Source: Gnetum montanum (Eukaryota; Streptophyta; Gnetopsida; Gnetales; Gnetaceae). From it: a stretch of DNA of 64,000 bases. Below the pieces are notes generated by a model. The model searched no databases, had not been told where the DNA came from, and worked only from the letters and a program-made list of their open reading frames with translations. Where the stretch lies: positions 23,742 to 87,741 of the forward strand of contig MNCI01013751.1 of the NCBI GenBank assembly GCA_015680685.1, given 5' to 3'. Positions 1-10,039 of this stretch are shown here, in pieces (the stretch's first letter is position 1; every line of letters starts with the position of its first letter). A program made the position numbers and the translations under genes.

Positions 1-989
1 TGTGTAATGTAGAATTCTTACCTCATGCTAGTGATATTTACATGTGTGTGTTTTCTGGAATAAGTGTGGATTACATTTAACCCTTCGAGTGCCCACAGAC
101 ACTTTTAAGTGTGGTTACACAAGGGCATTAAAGGTTGGAACCTGCTTTGGGAAGGACCCACTTGTGTAATTTTTGTAATTTGCACTCATGACCCATCTTC
201 CACACACCATTTATTACCCTTAGCATATTGCCAACGATTTTCTTTTTCTTATTACTATCCCTTCGAGTCAACGTTCCTATGAACCATCACATAGTCTTTT
301 TCTCTACCATCTGAGGTCCTTATTGATAAATTCCACACCATCATAATTTTCGTGCCTTTAGAACTAGTTGAATTACCCTGGAACCCTTTAACAATCATCT
401 AGATGTCCTTAGTTTACATCGTTTTATTTCAAAAAAAATATTATATATTAAAAATTTGGTACATTCTCTAAGTGCCCTAACTTCGATAAAGATATATATA
501 TGTGACCCCCCTATGCTAATCAACATCATTTGCAACTGTTCACTCAGGGGAAGTTTTTCAAATTCCTCTCTACAACTCATGATTACGCGTCCCTTGCTTT
601 CATATCCATAACTCACTTGCTGGTACTCCGATTTTCATTCCGTTTGAACCTACTTGAACCTAGAGAGTTCAGCTTAGTCATGGGGGAGGGGCACACGTCG
701 AATAGCACATAAATTTTTTGAAATTCATCATCACCCGAAGGACATCTTTAAGGGTAATTAGTTGTAAAATTAAGAATAAAATGTGTCAAAAACAATTTCA
801 TCCCCTTAGCTATACCAGAAAATTAAATTTGGAAACCACCTAAGCAAAGAGGACTCAACATTATAATCTTTCGGGGACATGTTCTTCCAATAATTAACAT
901 CACATGGAAATAATGTAAATCTATTAAGGCAAGCAGTAAGGTATAACCTAACTTTGGTAACAATCTTACTAACGATTGGTCCTGTGTGA

Positions 990-1781
990 TTGCAGATGAC
1001 CCCGAAACACGAACAACAGGAAGGTCCTGCTCAAGATGCAATCAAACGACCTAGGAGAGGTGAAGGACAAGTTCCTGCCGAACAACATGAAGAGCAGGAG
1101 GAACAATCATTTAGTATCCACCAAGAAGACCCTGCTATTGTACAATCAAGGCAGGCTGAAGGAGGAGTTACTGCAACATCTAAATAGGGACGATATCTCA
1201 CGTTGCCCTAGGATTGTGTTCAAACCATCCATGAAAGGTCCATATTCACTGTAGTGATCATGGAATTAAACTTTGGACCTTTCGCAGAATTTTCTATGGA
1301 GGCCTTTAGGGATCACCTCAAAGGGTCCCCATTATGGCCTACCCTCTTTGAAAGCGGTGCTTGGTACTTAGGGGAAATGTACCAATTTTGGCACAATAAA
1401 GAAGAAGGCACCATAGTTAACAATTGTGGTGTGACTGTTGATTTTTCTGTTCAAGCCATTTTGGAAGTATTAAACCTTTCGAATACAAGGCCAAAGGTTG
1501 CTCAGAACCAACTGGACACTTTCAGAACCAAGCAACTTAATAAATTGTTGACAGAGAATAAAAGGGTGGTAGAAGAAAAAGAGAAGGCTGACCGGGATGC
1601 TCTATGGCACAAGTGCAAACTTACATGCAAGACAAGGCACTCAAGGCCTTACAAAAGGAGAAACCCCAGGCCATACTTCAACGCCATCAAATCCCAAGAC
1701 CTAGAGCGTAAGGAAAGGGAAAGAAACCCATGGAGGAGCCATCGCCACCAGGAACTACATGAGTTCCATCCAATTTTGTAA
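990..1781 (+). pseudogene. Athila-type extra 3' ORF of element C, broken and shortened
   Basis: Two overlapping reading pieces (990-1187 and 1036-1254) run up to a stop, then a 175-residue frame runs 1254-1781. The second contains WPTLFESGAWYLGEMYQFW followed by a segment ending SVQAILEVLNLS. The same block occurs in the 3' ORFs of element A (50.0 kb, +) and element B (58.3 kb, -), so it is real coding sequence of this family. After the block the frame jumps to a Lys/Glu/Arg-rich tail resembling the coiled-coil C-terminus of element A's ORF, so several hundred bases seem to be deleted. Function of the product is unknown; Athila-like elements often carry such an ORF between pol and the 3' LTR, sometimes called env-like. 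I see no signal peptide or clear membrane segment here. Confidence 0.6.
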
Positions 1782-1945
1782 TCATAGGATTTTCTTTTGT
1801 GTTGTGTCTCAATTTTGTTCTGACTCCACAGTACAACATGAATCCATTCTAGTCAGTCAATAATCCCATACTTATCCATTGTGTAATCAATGGAGCTTGT
1901 TCTCACTTTAACTCGAGGATAATTTTTCATTCAGTCGTGGGGGTA

Positions 1946-2830
1946 TGATGAGTCATGAATTTGCTGGTTGTAATATCACTGCCATGATAGTACAGCCGTG
2001 ATATCGCAGTAGCCGCAATATCGCATTCGCGATATCACAACCTAGCCGTGATATCGCATCAACCGTAATATTGTGTACGTGATATCGTGGCCCACCGCAA
2101 TTTCTATAAATAAGAGGTGGCTTTCCTTGTTCTAGGAGTTAGTTCTTAGTTCCTTACCCAAACTCTTGCAGTTTTTCCTTCTTAGAGTTAGAATTATTTC
2201 TCAGTGCATGCCTGCAGTGTGATGATTGTAATTGTATGGCATCCTTTATTCGAGTGTGCCGTACTTGGACACGCACATGACCAGAAATAATGATCGAGAT
2301 TACTTCATCATTGTAGCATTCACTTAGTTTAATTATTTAATTTTTATTGTTATTTATTGCTTTCTTAGTTAATATCTCTCCCTTATCTCCTAGTAACACG
2401 GAATGTGTACGACTTGATCACTAGCATTTAAGTGTGACTACTTGGTAACCCAGTAGCGTACTTAGGATCTGTGCTTGGTAATCCTAGTAGTAGTTGTGCA
2501 CGAGGTCCAAGATGTGTACAGATGATTAACGGATGCTCATTGCACTTAGGCTAGTTTAGATTCTCTCTCCCTTTTCCTCTTAGCTTAATTAAAGATATTT
2601 CCCATTGCCTCTAGAAGTAGCACTAGGTTAGAAACCACATCATAACACCTCACTCTGGACTAAACCATACGTGAAAAAGCTAATACTAGTCCAGGTGGGA
2701 AGACAGTGAACTGCAACCTACGAGTAATTGTATAGATACCACAACTAGCCCGTCTGTGGAGTTCGACCGGATGGTGCGTGAGACGCTTGTATTCGTATGG
2801 TTGAGTGTAGGGGTACCTCGCCACTCATCA
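1946..2830 (+). repeat. 3' LTR of element C (885 bp)
   Basis: It starts TGATGAG right after a G-rich tract (gtcgtgggggta) and ends ctcatCA at 2830, giving the usual TG...CA ends. A TATA box (ctataaata) is at about 2103-2111. The downstream half repeats a phrase on 'cttggtaatcc.agtag' that also occurs in the LTRs of element A and, reversed, in the LTR remnant of element B. The last ~40 bases (tatggttg.g..taggggtacctcg) are nearly the same in all. It keeps more CpG than element A's LTRs, which suggests a younger insertion. Confidence 0.75.
1972..2105 (+). repeat. Array of GATATC-centred near-palindromes in the LTR U3
   Basis: Within ~130 bases the words 'cgtgatatcgc', 'ccgcaatatcgc', 'cgcgatatcac', 'ccgtgatatcgc', 'ccgtaatattgt' and 'cgtgatatcgtgg' follow each other at intervals of about 15-25 bases. 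Both orientations of the same half-site appear. The array sits directly upstream of the LTR TATA box, where enhancer repeats of LTR promoters lie. A regulatory role is inference. Confidence 0.7.
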
Positions 2831-2835
2831 ATGAC

Positions 2836-3636
2836 TTACAAGGCAATCCTACATGCCCTCATAAAATAATCCTCACTTACCTAAGTAAATACAACTTCAA
2901 ATGCCTATTAAAAATTTCTACACAACAATGGTTTGGAATACACACCTATAATGTTAAATTTGACCAATTTGGGGAGGGAGAAGACACATTAATCTTGGGT
3001 TATTATTCAACCAGTAGCCTTAAGAAATCATCTATAACTTGCAAGTCCAGGGAGCTACCAAAATCCTTACAAAACTCAAAGAAAATAGTCCCTTGGATCA
3101 ACCAAATAGTCCCCAAAAAGTCAGTCACAAAAGTCTCCAATAGCGGTAGCAAAATAAGCCTCCCAAGATTCCACAAAATGTCTCAAGATAGTATAAGAGA
3201 TGGCTGAGAATAAGACAGGAACAATCACTCTTCTTCTCTCCTAAACTTCTTACCCCTCAAACTAGCATAGTCTCCCATTCCTTGGCAAAGGTGAAAATGA
3301 GAGCAAACTCCCCCTCTATTTATAGGATGCATGAGATCCTAAAGCTTGGACAAAGACTTGCGCACTATAGTTTACATAATGGGCAAAGACTAGACAATCT
3401 ATTTTCCAAAAATTCTTTCTTTTTTAAATTTCTGGCATCATTGCTACTTGACTTGGATAAGTAACCTCTCATGAGGGAGTAGACATATCAGAGTGACAAC
3501 ACTTAAGAGAGTCACAAGGCCCTTATTAAATGAGTTCTTTATCCCTTCTCTAACCATCAATATGAAGTAAAGAATTAACATAAAAGAAAAAGATGTGATC
3601 ATAAGCATGTTATAATGCATACATCACCATCCCACA
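2836..3636 (-). repeat. Possible solo LTR, - strand
   Basis: Read on the minus strand the stretch begins tgtgggatggtgatg and has a strong promoter-like box (cctataaatagaggggg, plus-strand position about 3316-3332) in its middle, as LTRs do. Flanks atgac (2831-2835) and ttgac (3637-3641) could be a decayed 5-bp target duplication. The far end does not show a clean CA, so limits and identity are uncertain. It directly follows the element C LTR. I found no second copy in the window. Confidence 0.3.
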
Positions 3637-3641
3637 TTGAC

Positions 3642-4486
3642 TTTTCTAATGGCTCCCCTTTTTTTTTCTTGTTTAAGTCACTTTTTACTTTATGAGCTAT
3701 CAGAGTTTCTAATTTATTTTTGTCTTTTATCTATTTTCTACCTTTTCCTATAATTTGTCTAGTAAAAATCATTGATATTAAATGTTTTGTACTTCCAACA
3801 TTTTACACATGTTGAGTAAGTCATAACAAGCATGAACATGTCATATACTATGTTAGAAATTAATATTTTAATTGACTTATGAAAAATATGGTGTCACAAG
3901 GTACTTTTTAAAAAAATTTTAATATTAAAATCTCAAAATCTAGGACTCAAATCGAAAAAACTAATTATAAATCTATGCTCTAGGTGTAAAATTGAGTTAG
4001 TTCACCATATTTGAGCATGATTTGATAACTCAGAGTTTTGACGTATTTTAAATAATTAAATATTCAATAATCTAAAAATTCTTACTAAATGTCAAAATAA
4101 ACCATAGACATCATGTTAATTTTCTAGTATTACTATAAAATAATGATAGACTTTGCCATGCTCATTAGTCAATAAAATTTATATTTCAACTTGAAAAATA
4201 AATAATTAAACAAAAATTATAAATAAATAGTAATCTTGCTTATGTCACCCAAACAAAAGTCTTCATAGTACTAAGAAACATTAGGCACATACACACACAC
4301 ACACACACATATCTAAGCTTTAAAATAAGTAAGAGTCTAAGCATGGTCACATGTATAAATGTGGGGTACTGCAGTTTCAAATTTTATAAAAAATACATTA
4401 TAATTTTCTTACTAATTATTTTTATGTTTTACATATATCCAACTCCTTTGGAGTGATGGTAATGTACTTGTTTTCAAGTTGTTTTG
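3642..4486. other. AT-rich stretch without genes; (CA)n microsatellite
   Basis: No coding frame of note. A CA microsatellite lies at about 4285-4310. Homopolymer T and A runs are frequent. Nothing else recognised. Confidence 0.6.
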
Positions 4487-4624
4487 CCGAGAGGCTATTA
4501 CCATTCATATTTCGGTAATGCTAACTTTGTCCATAACACTGACTAACGCTGACTTTCCTGAGAGGCCATTACCACTCATGTTTCGGTAACGCCAACTTTG
4601 TTCATAATGCTGACTAACGCTGAC
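4487..4624. repeat. 71-bp unit duplicated in tandem
   Basis: Two successive units with period 71 share 'gagaggc.attacca.tcat', 'tttcggtaa.gc.aacttt' and 'actgactaacgctgac', differing by scattered substitutions. It is richer in CpG than the surroundings and lies some 350 bases upstream of the candidate first exon of the NSI-like gene, so it could belong to that promoter region (inference). Confidence 0.7.
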
Positions 4625-4974
4625 GTGTTATGAAATGTTATGTCGTGTTATGAAAGGTTACGTTCGTTGCAAAATAGAAATACGTTTAGAAAGGTTGCGT
4701 AATACGTTTAGAAACGTTTCGTCCTCGTTCCAAAGGTTATGTCCGTTGAAAACCATAAATACGCCTCATTAGATGAACAGTTTGCGTTGGATTCGGGAGC
4801 GCTTAGTGAAGTGCAGTAAATCGGCAATGGGTACACATGTCAGAATTTTTTCTGAAATTTTGTATATATAATAATAATAAGGCTCTTGTTAATATTAGCG
4901 CTCCGGTTTCAACAATGCAGTGACTGTGCCACTGCATATGCATACTTCTCTATTTATGAACTTGATGAATCAAG
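4625..4974 (+). promoter_or_regulatory. Putative upstream region of the NSI-like gene
   Basis: Complex, CpG-containing sequence unlike the nearby repeats. A TATA-like tract (tgtatatataata) is at about 4860-4872, roughly 100 bases before the candidate start codon at 4975. No homology-based support; assignment depends on the first exon being correct. Confidence 0.25.
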
Positions 4975-5111
4975 ATGGACGCTTGTGAACTTTGCAATAA
5001 TCCCCATAGAAATTTGCAGCTTATTCCCTGCATCTCATTCCTTGCGTGTTTGTTAATGGCAGCCGTATTCTGTCTACAAAACAGTAGCAGAGCAGACAGC
5101 TTTCGTGAAAG
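4975..5111 (+). CDS. Candidate first exon (plastid targeting sequence) of the NSI-like acetyltransferase
   Basis: An open frame from ATG 4975 (second in-frame ATG at 5056, context MAAVFCLQNSSRADSFRE) runs into a splice-donor-like GAAAG|GTTAGG at 5111/5112. The translated piece is rich in Ser, Cys and Arg and poor in acids after the second Met, as plastid transit peptides are. It ends in phase 2. Joined to an acceptor at 18293/18294 it stays in frame and gives a product of about 264 residues from 4975, or 237 from 5056; the Arabidopsis protein is about 258 (memory). The better-looking acceptor at 18283/18284 would need a phase-1 exon instead. So this is a candidate only. Confidence 0.3.
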
Positions 5112-8100
5112 GTTAGGCTTTTGCTCATCTATTGACTTGTTAGAATGAACATTAAACTACCAAGTGATGATCCTTTAATATAGCCAACACATAGGAGAAC
5201 ATATAGGTGTTAGGATCAATATACAACTTAGAAGCGAACATATAACTTACAAACTACAAGGTTTAAACAAATTACAATTAAAACACATAAAAATTTAATC
5301 CTAACCTTAATGAGGGTCACCATGTGCGTACCCATGGAAATGAGTATTGCGGAAAAGTGTTATTTCAAATTGTGATATGTGGTAACAAAAAATTATTTGA
5401 ATATTTCCCATGAATTGTACAACGAAATGTCACATGTAAACAAAGCTACACCATTTGGATCTAACTATTTGTAGAGGAGCTTGACAAACAAGGAAGGAGG
5501 TCCATCAACCTATGGCTAGTGGTGACAGACATAGGAAAGAGAATTGGCTCTAGTTCATACCAAATATGTCTGTTTGGTGGATGACACATTTGATTGCTCT
5601 ATTGTTGTGTGCCGTTGCAAAAAAATTGCATAACATTTAAAATTCATGAGAGCGGTATATACCAAAAAAAGTGCCAACCAGTGAACGCCTGTATATGCCT
5701 GCGCTGAAAGTTAATATCGCTACTCAGTTTTGTATTATAAAGGAAGTGAGTGCACGAAAAATTCTCCGTTTGAAAAACCTTCTGACAAGTAACAATAAAA
5801 TGATCCAGTTGTAAGTGCTGTATCATTAATGCAGATAAATTAAATGATTCTCAGTGCTCTTAAAGACAAGCTGGATAAGGCATGAAAAATTGTCCTGGGA
5901 ATTTCAACGGCCAAGCAACAGCACAAGGATCGTGTACGCAGCAATGGCCTGATTCTGGCATCGCCACTGCGGACGAGCAAATATGTTGTCTTCTGTCACT
6001 CTTTGCCTCCCAAGAGGCTCCTCACCGCTGTATGTGCTGTTACAGAGGCCAATGTATTCTAAAATTAATAAATTATGTTGTCAATCACATTTGCTATGAA
6101 TAGACTTCATCCGATCTTTTCGAAATTCTATCCAAGTTGTTGGTTAATGATTACGTGTGCGTTATTTTACGGGAATGGTGTAACATTGTCGGGAATGGTG
6201 TAAAATCAGGGCGGTTGAACTTTCTCTTGACCGACTTTGCAAATCTCTTTCTCTCTCTCATAGGTTGGATGTTTTTCTCTCAGCAAGATTCTTCGGAATG
6301 CTATCTCCGTTATAACATGGTTTAGAAATATCGTTAGAGTCTTAAACTCTGCAAGACTTGTCGGCTTTTAGATAATGGTAGCTTTTGTTTCTTATCAAAT
6401 GCCCTGCCCTAGTTGTGCAAGTATCGACACAAGACTTTTGCGTGGCTTTTTATCGTTTTGTTTCTTGAATGTATTTTGTAAAATGTCGACTGTGCAAAGA
6501 ATTTCACCAGAGAGGGCAATCATATTCTGTCATAGGAGCAGTTGCCGTCCTCCGCCTAAAGTACGTTAACTTCAAATATAATAGCAATATAGAAAACCTA
6601 AAAGCAGGAGGAAACAACAGACTCAAAACAGTACTAGCAACGAAAAATTTCTCTTGGTTTATGGTTCACAACTTCATATGCTAGCTGTTGGATCCATTTT
6701 CGTTGGTTTATGATTCCTATGATATTAAAGGATTAACATGAATGCACGGTGAACTTCTTCAGTTATGAGCTGACTTAACTGTTATTGTAGTGTAATTTTT
6801 ATGATCAGTTCGAGTATTGTTATTTCATGTGTCCTGGCAGTAGAAATATTCTGCCAAAGTAGACGCGGAATCCAACCCATTGTAATATATTGGAATTGAA
6901 CCCATAACATGAAGGTCAAGCTTAATGCCTCATTATTAGCAAATGAAGTATTAGCTCATTAATCAATAAATAGTTGAGTGTTAAGTTAGAACTGAAGTAT
7001 TGTTATAGCGATGTAATTCTTTTGACTTTCAAAACACAATTACTTTGGAGAGTTTGTGAAATTTGTTGGCTGTATGCTTGGTGTTATACAATTGGTATTT
7101 AACATCTTGGCTCTTCTTTCAATACTTTGACAGCTTCTCTACCCTTAGTAAGTAGGGATATTATACAAAACTTGAAAACAGGTATCCTAGAGCAGAGACC
7201 GTTGGCTAATAGTTATCACAATCATTACATTACTGCATCCGTTCACTTTGTAAATTTAAAAATATCATATTTTTGAATGTGCTATAAATTTAATTGTCAA
7301 AGTTCTTTAATTAAAAATAAAAATCCCATTTGCAGAAGAGCTTAAGTATCTCTCTTCACGTTCCAAAACGGTGAAGGCTTACAAAGTGAATATTCTAAAT
7401 CCTAGATGGCTATTTATTACATTATCTTACATTATTGTTGCTTTTTACACCATAATTTTCATATTTCTGGATTATGTTAAATGATCTGTTTTGAAATAGT
7501 TTAATTTACAAGATCAGTGCTGATTACAGAAGGCCTCAAATACATCTCTCCATGTTTCAAAATCAATTGTACGTTCCATGTTTCCTCTATGCTTCTTCCA
7601 ATACACTTCACGGTTCAGGTTAGTCTGCATTTGTAATTTTTTTTATTGAATATGCAGTTGTAATTTTTTGTTTTCAATAGATGTAAGAAATTTTATTAAT
7701 TATAAAAATATGGAGTACAACCAGAAATTAATTGGGATATTTAATATTAACAAACGATTACAATCACGGGTCTATTACGTAATCCTTCTAAGCAACACCA
7801 ATCCCATTTCTCCTAGCTGATCAACATGCCAAAACTAAACCAAACAGGCAAGATTTGAATATAAGTATGAACGATAATTGGAAGTGTTAATTCAATTAAC
7901 AGGAAACATAGGATTCAGAGTACAAATGTTTAGGAGGGTAATGCTCCAATTTTCCTCCTTCTTATCACTCCAAAATTTATACTCAGTATTCAGATTCCAT
8001 CAGCATAGAGAACATGTGTGCTATTTCTGATAATAATTAATTCTTAAAATTACATTTAATTTTGGTTCATGCCAACGTAAAGATCTTAAGGAAAATGTAA

Positions 8101-8124
8101 CAGTTTTATCTTGAAGTTCCCCTA
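5112..8124. other. No gene recognised; probable first intron of the NSI-like gene
   Basis: Mixed AT-rich sequence. Short open frames (for example 5882-6103, 6375-6569, 6469-6684) have no recognised family. A frame 6483-6560 ending before a good donor (AAA|GTACGT) looks transit-peptide-like but ends in phase 0, which does not fit the next exon. If exon 4975-5111 is right, all of this is intron. Confidence 0.5.
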
Positions 8125-8920
8125 TTAGGTTTAGAAAATATTGAGTTAAATTGTAAAAGCTGTAAGATATGAAAAATACATCGGTTGCTTTTTGCTAAGC
8201 ACAGTGAGCATAGAACCTCTCATCAATTGAAATCAATTCATTTTAATGTATGCAGTCGATTTGCTCCAGAAGCATTGAGAGATCTAGTTTTCTTCATTGA
8301 TGACACTACTTGTATAACTTGGCTACACGGTTTGGTCTATAAATCAAAAGGGTTTGAAAAGTTCAAGGATTTTAAGAAACAAGTAGAAGACAAGAAAAAC
8401 ACAAGATTAGCACCTTAAGATCTAATCAAGAGGGTCCGTATACATCAAATGAGTTAAAAGGTTTTGTGTGATGTTGGAATAAAGCAAGAGTTCATTGTGT
8501 CGTATGCGCCTCAGCAGAATGAAGTTGCAGAAACAAAAGAGCTAAACAATTGTTGAAATGATAAGGAACATGATGTATGCAACTTAGGTGCCAAAGTTTT
8601 TATGGATTAAAGTTGATTATTATGCAGTTCATATCATTAATAGTCTCACAACTTCAACTCTACAAGACACATTGCCAATTGCCACATGATCTGATGACAA
8701 CCAGGTGCCAAAACTCAGAATATCTCATTTTACCCATTTGAAAATGTTAGTTATACACATTTTCCTGAAATACACCATGGTAGTTGAACACTAAAGCTAC
8801 GGTGGTTGTGTTGCTTGAGTTTTTATTACGTTACAAATCATACAGATCTCGTAGCGAAGAACAAAAGCTTATAATTTGAGGGGATGTGGTTTGATCATAT
8901 CTTTAAGCATTAGTGCCTAG
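8125..8920 (+). mobile_element. Copia (Ty1) retrotransposon fragment: pre-integrase and integrase core
   Basis: Translated in shifting frames it reads like the Copia pre-integrase/integrase junction: HRLLFAKHSEHRTSHQL (8175-8230), then IHFNVCSRFAPEAL where the family has a catalytic Asp (now Asn), FIDDTTCITWLHGLVYKS, KGFEKFKDFKKQVE, then QEFIVSYAPQQNEVAETK and MIRNMMYAT. Frameshifts and stops separate the pieces. No LTR found beside it, so it is a 5'- and 3'-truncated relic, probably inside the first intron of the NSI-like gene. Confidence 0.75.
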
Positions 8921-9720
8921 GCATGATAACCAATGAAGAAAATATTATAACCGTCATCATGGTTGATATTGTATTATAACCGTTATGGTTATGTGAGGAA
9001 ATATATCATGTTTGAAATGATTAAAATTGTTTGAATGAAATAAAAACCATTTTAAGTAATTATTGTTTACGTTAAGCCACCTCATTATGAACAGTTGTAA
9101 TATTTTCTATATACATTTTTCTTTTTATCTTATCTTGCAAACAACCTTAGATATTAGATCTAGCGTGAATAGAGTGGTAAAGATGTGTTGCTTTTCTTGT
9201 TCATCAGCCCAGGAGTATTTTTATTCCTTTCAGTTTTTCCACTTCTTAATCAAATAGCAAAAAATCCTGGTTATGTTTCTTAAATCACTTCTAGTTTCTA
9301 CATAATACGTGTCCCTTCTAATTTTTCTTTGTATTTTTTAAATATTTGGCCTTCATCACTTTGACCAGCATCACACCCTTGTACATAATCCTTCATGCTA
9401 GCTTTTCGAGAAGTTTTATACAGGTAAATAACTCATGTTTTTAGTGTGCAAGTCCACCACATGCTCATGGGTTATGATTATCCTAGCCTCACTTCAACCC
9501 ACTACATTCTCATGGGTAATAGAATTAATTGTAATTTAATAGATTAATTTTTCTTTCTACCATTAGCATCATGCTAGAGGAATTCTTGCTCTAATTTTCT
9601 TGTCTTTTAACTACTTCCTTGGGTGTACATAAACATGACATTGAATATGTTAGAGCAAACTGAAGAAAATTTTAATTTAATTGCAATCTAATATTACAAA
9701 AATTCAGAGTACATAAGATC
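8921..9720. other. No gene recognised
   Basis: AT-rich sequence between the Copia fragment and the 3' end of the minus-strand LINE. The LINE's exact 3' end is not clear; homology with its second copy stops near 9721. Nothing else seen. Confidence 0.5.
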
Positions 9721-10039
9721 ATTGAAGAGAGAGTCTAAAGAAAAAGCCCAATGGTTTTGAGAATGTCTTTTTAGGTTTCATCCTTATAACCAATCTTGAA
9801 AAGCCTTCCCCTCTATGGTAGGAAAAGGATCATGCCTTACCTTTATTTAGAAGCGCCCTCATGGCTTTTCAGTTCTTACTAAAGGGTTTCTTGTAAAGAG
9901 GAGGAGAAAACTCTCTCTAAAGAAAAAAGATTACATCAATCATAGATAAAGAACAGATAGAAACTAAAGCTAAAAGCTTTCCATCCATGAGCCTCCGAAT
10001 CAAAAAGAAATTAATACTGTAGAAAACAAATTAGTTGTT

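Larger units (their letters stand above)
1..2830 (+). mobile_element. 3' end of an Athila-like Ty3/gypsy element (element C, 5' part outside window)
   Basis: The stretch holds a non-coding spacer (about 1-985), an extra 3' ORF (about 990-1781), a 3' untranslated part, a purine-rich tract just before 1946 and a complete-looking 3' LTR (1946-2830). The order matches the 3' end of element A at 49.5-53.5 kb. Shared pieces are the ORF block around WYLGE, the 'gtcaataatcccatac' stretch before the LTR and the LTR end 'gggtacctcg...ctcatca'. gag and pol would lie left of the window. In 1-985 I see nothing coding; it corresponds in place to the spacer between INT and the 3' ORF in element A. Superfamily is inferred from element A, which carries pol. 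Confidence 0.7.

Noticed and set aside
4285-4310. CRISPR-like short repeats
   Set aside because: It is a plain CA microsatellite; no spacer structure exists anywhere in the window.
5882-6103. Open frame of 73 residues rich in Cys and Gln
   Set aside because: No recognisable domain, no splice context joining it in phase to the acetyltransferase exons, and such frames arise by chance.
6375-6569. Frame with a transit-peptide-like end (MSTVQRISPERAIIFCHRSS) before a good donor at 6560/6561
   Set aside because: It ends in phase 0, which cannot join either acceptor at 18283 or 18293 in frame; kept only as a note under the intron.
9660-9990. Possible separate repeat upstream of the minus-strand LINE
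   Set aside because: From about 9725 it aligns with 55762-56030 and so is the LINE 3' end; only the part below 9721 remains unassigned.
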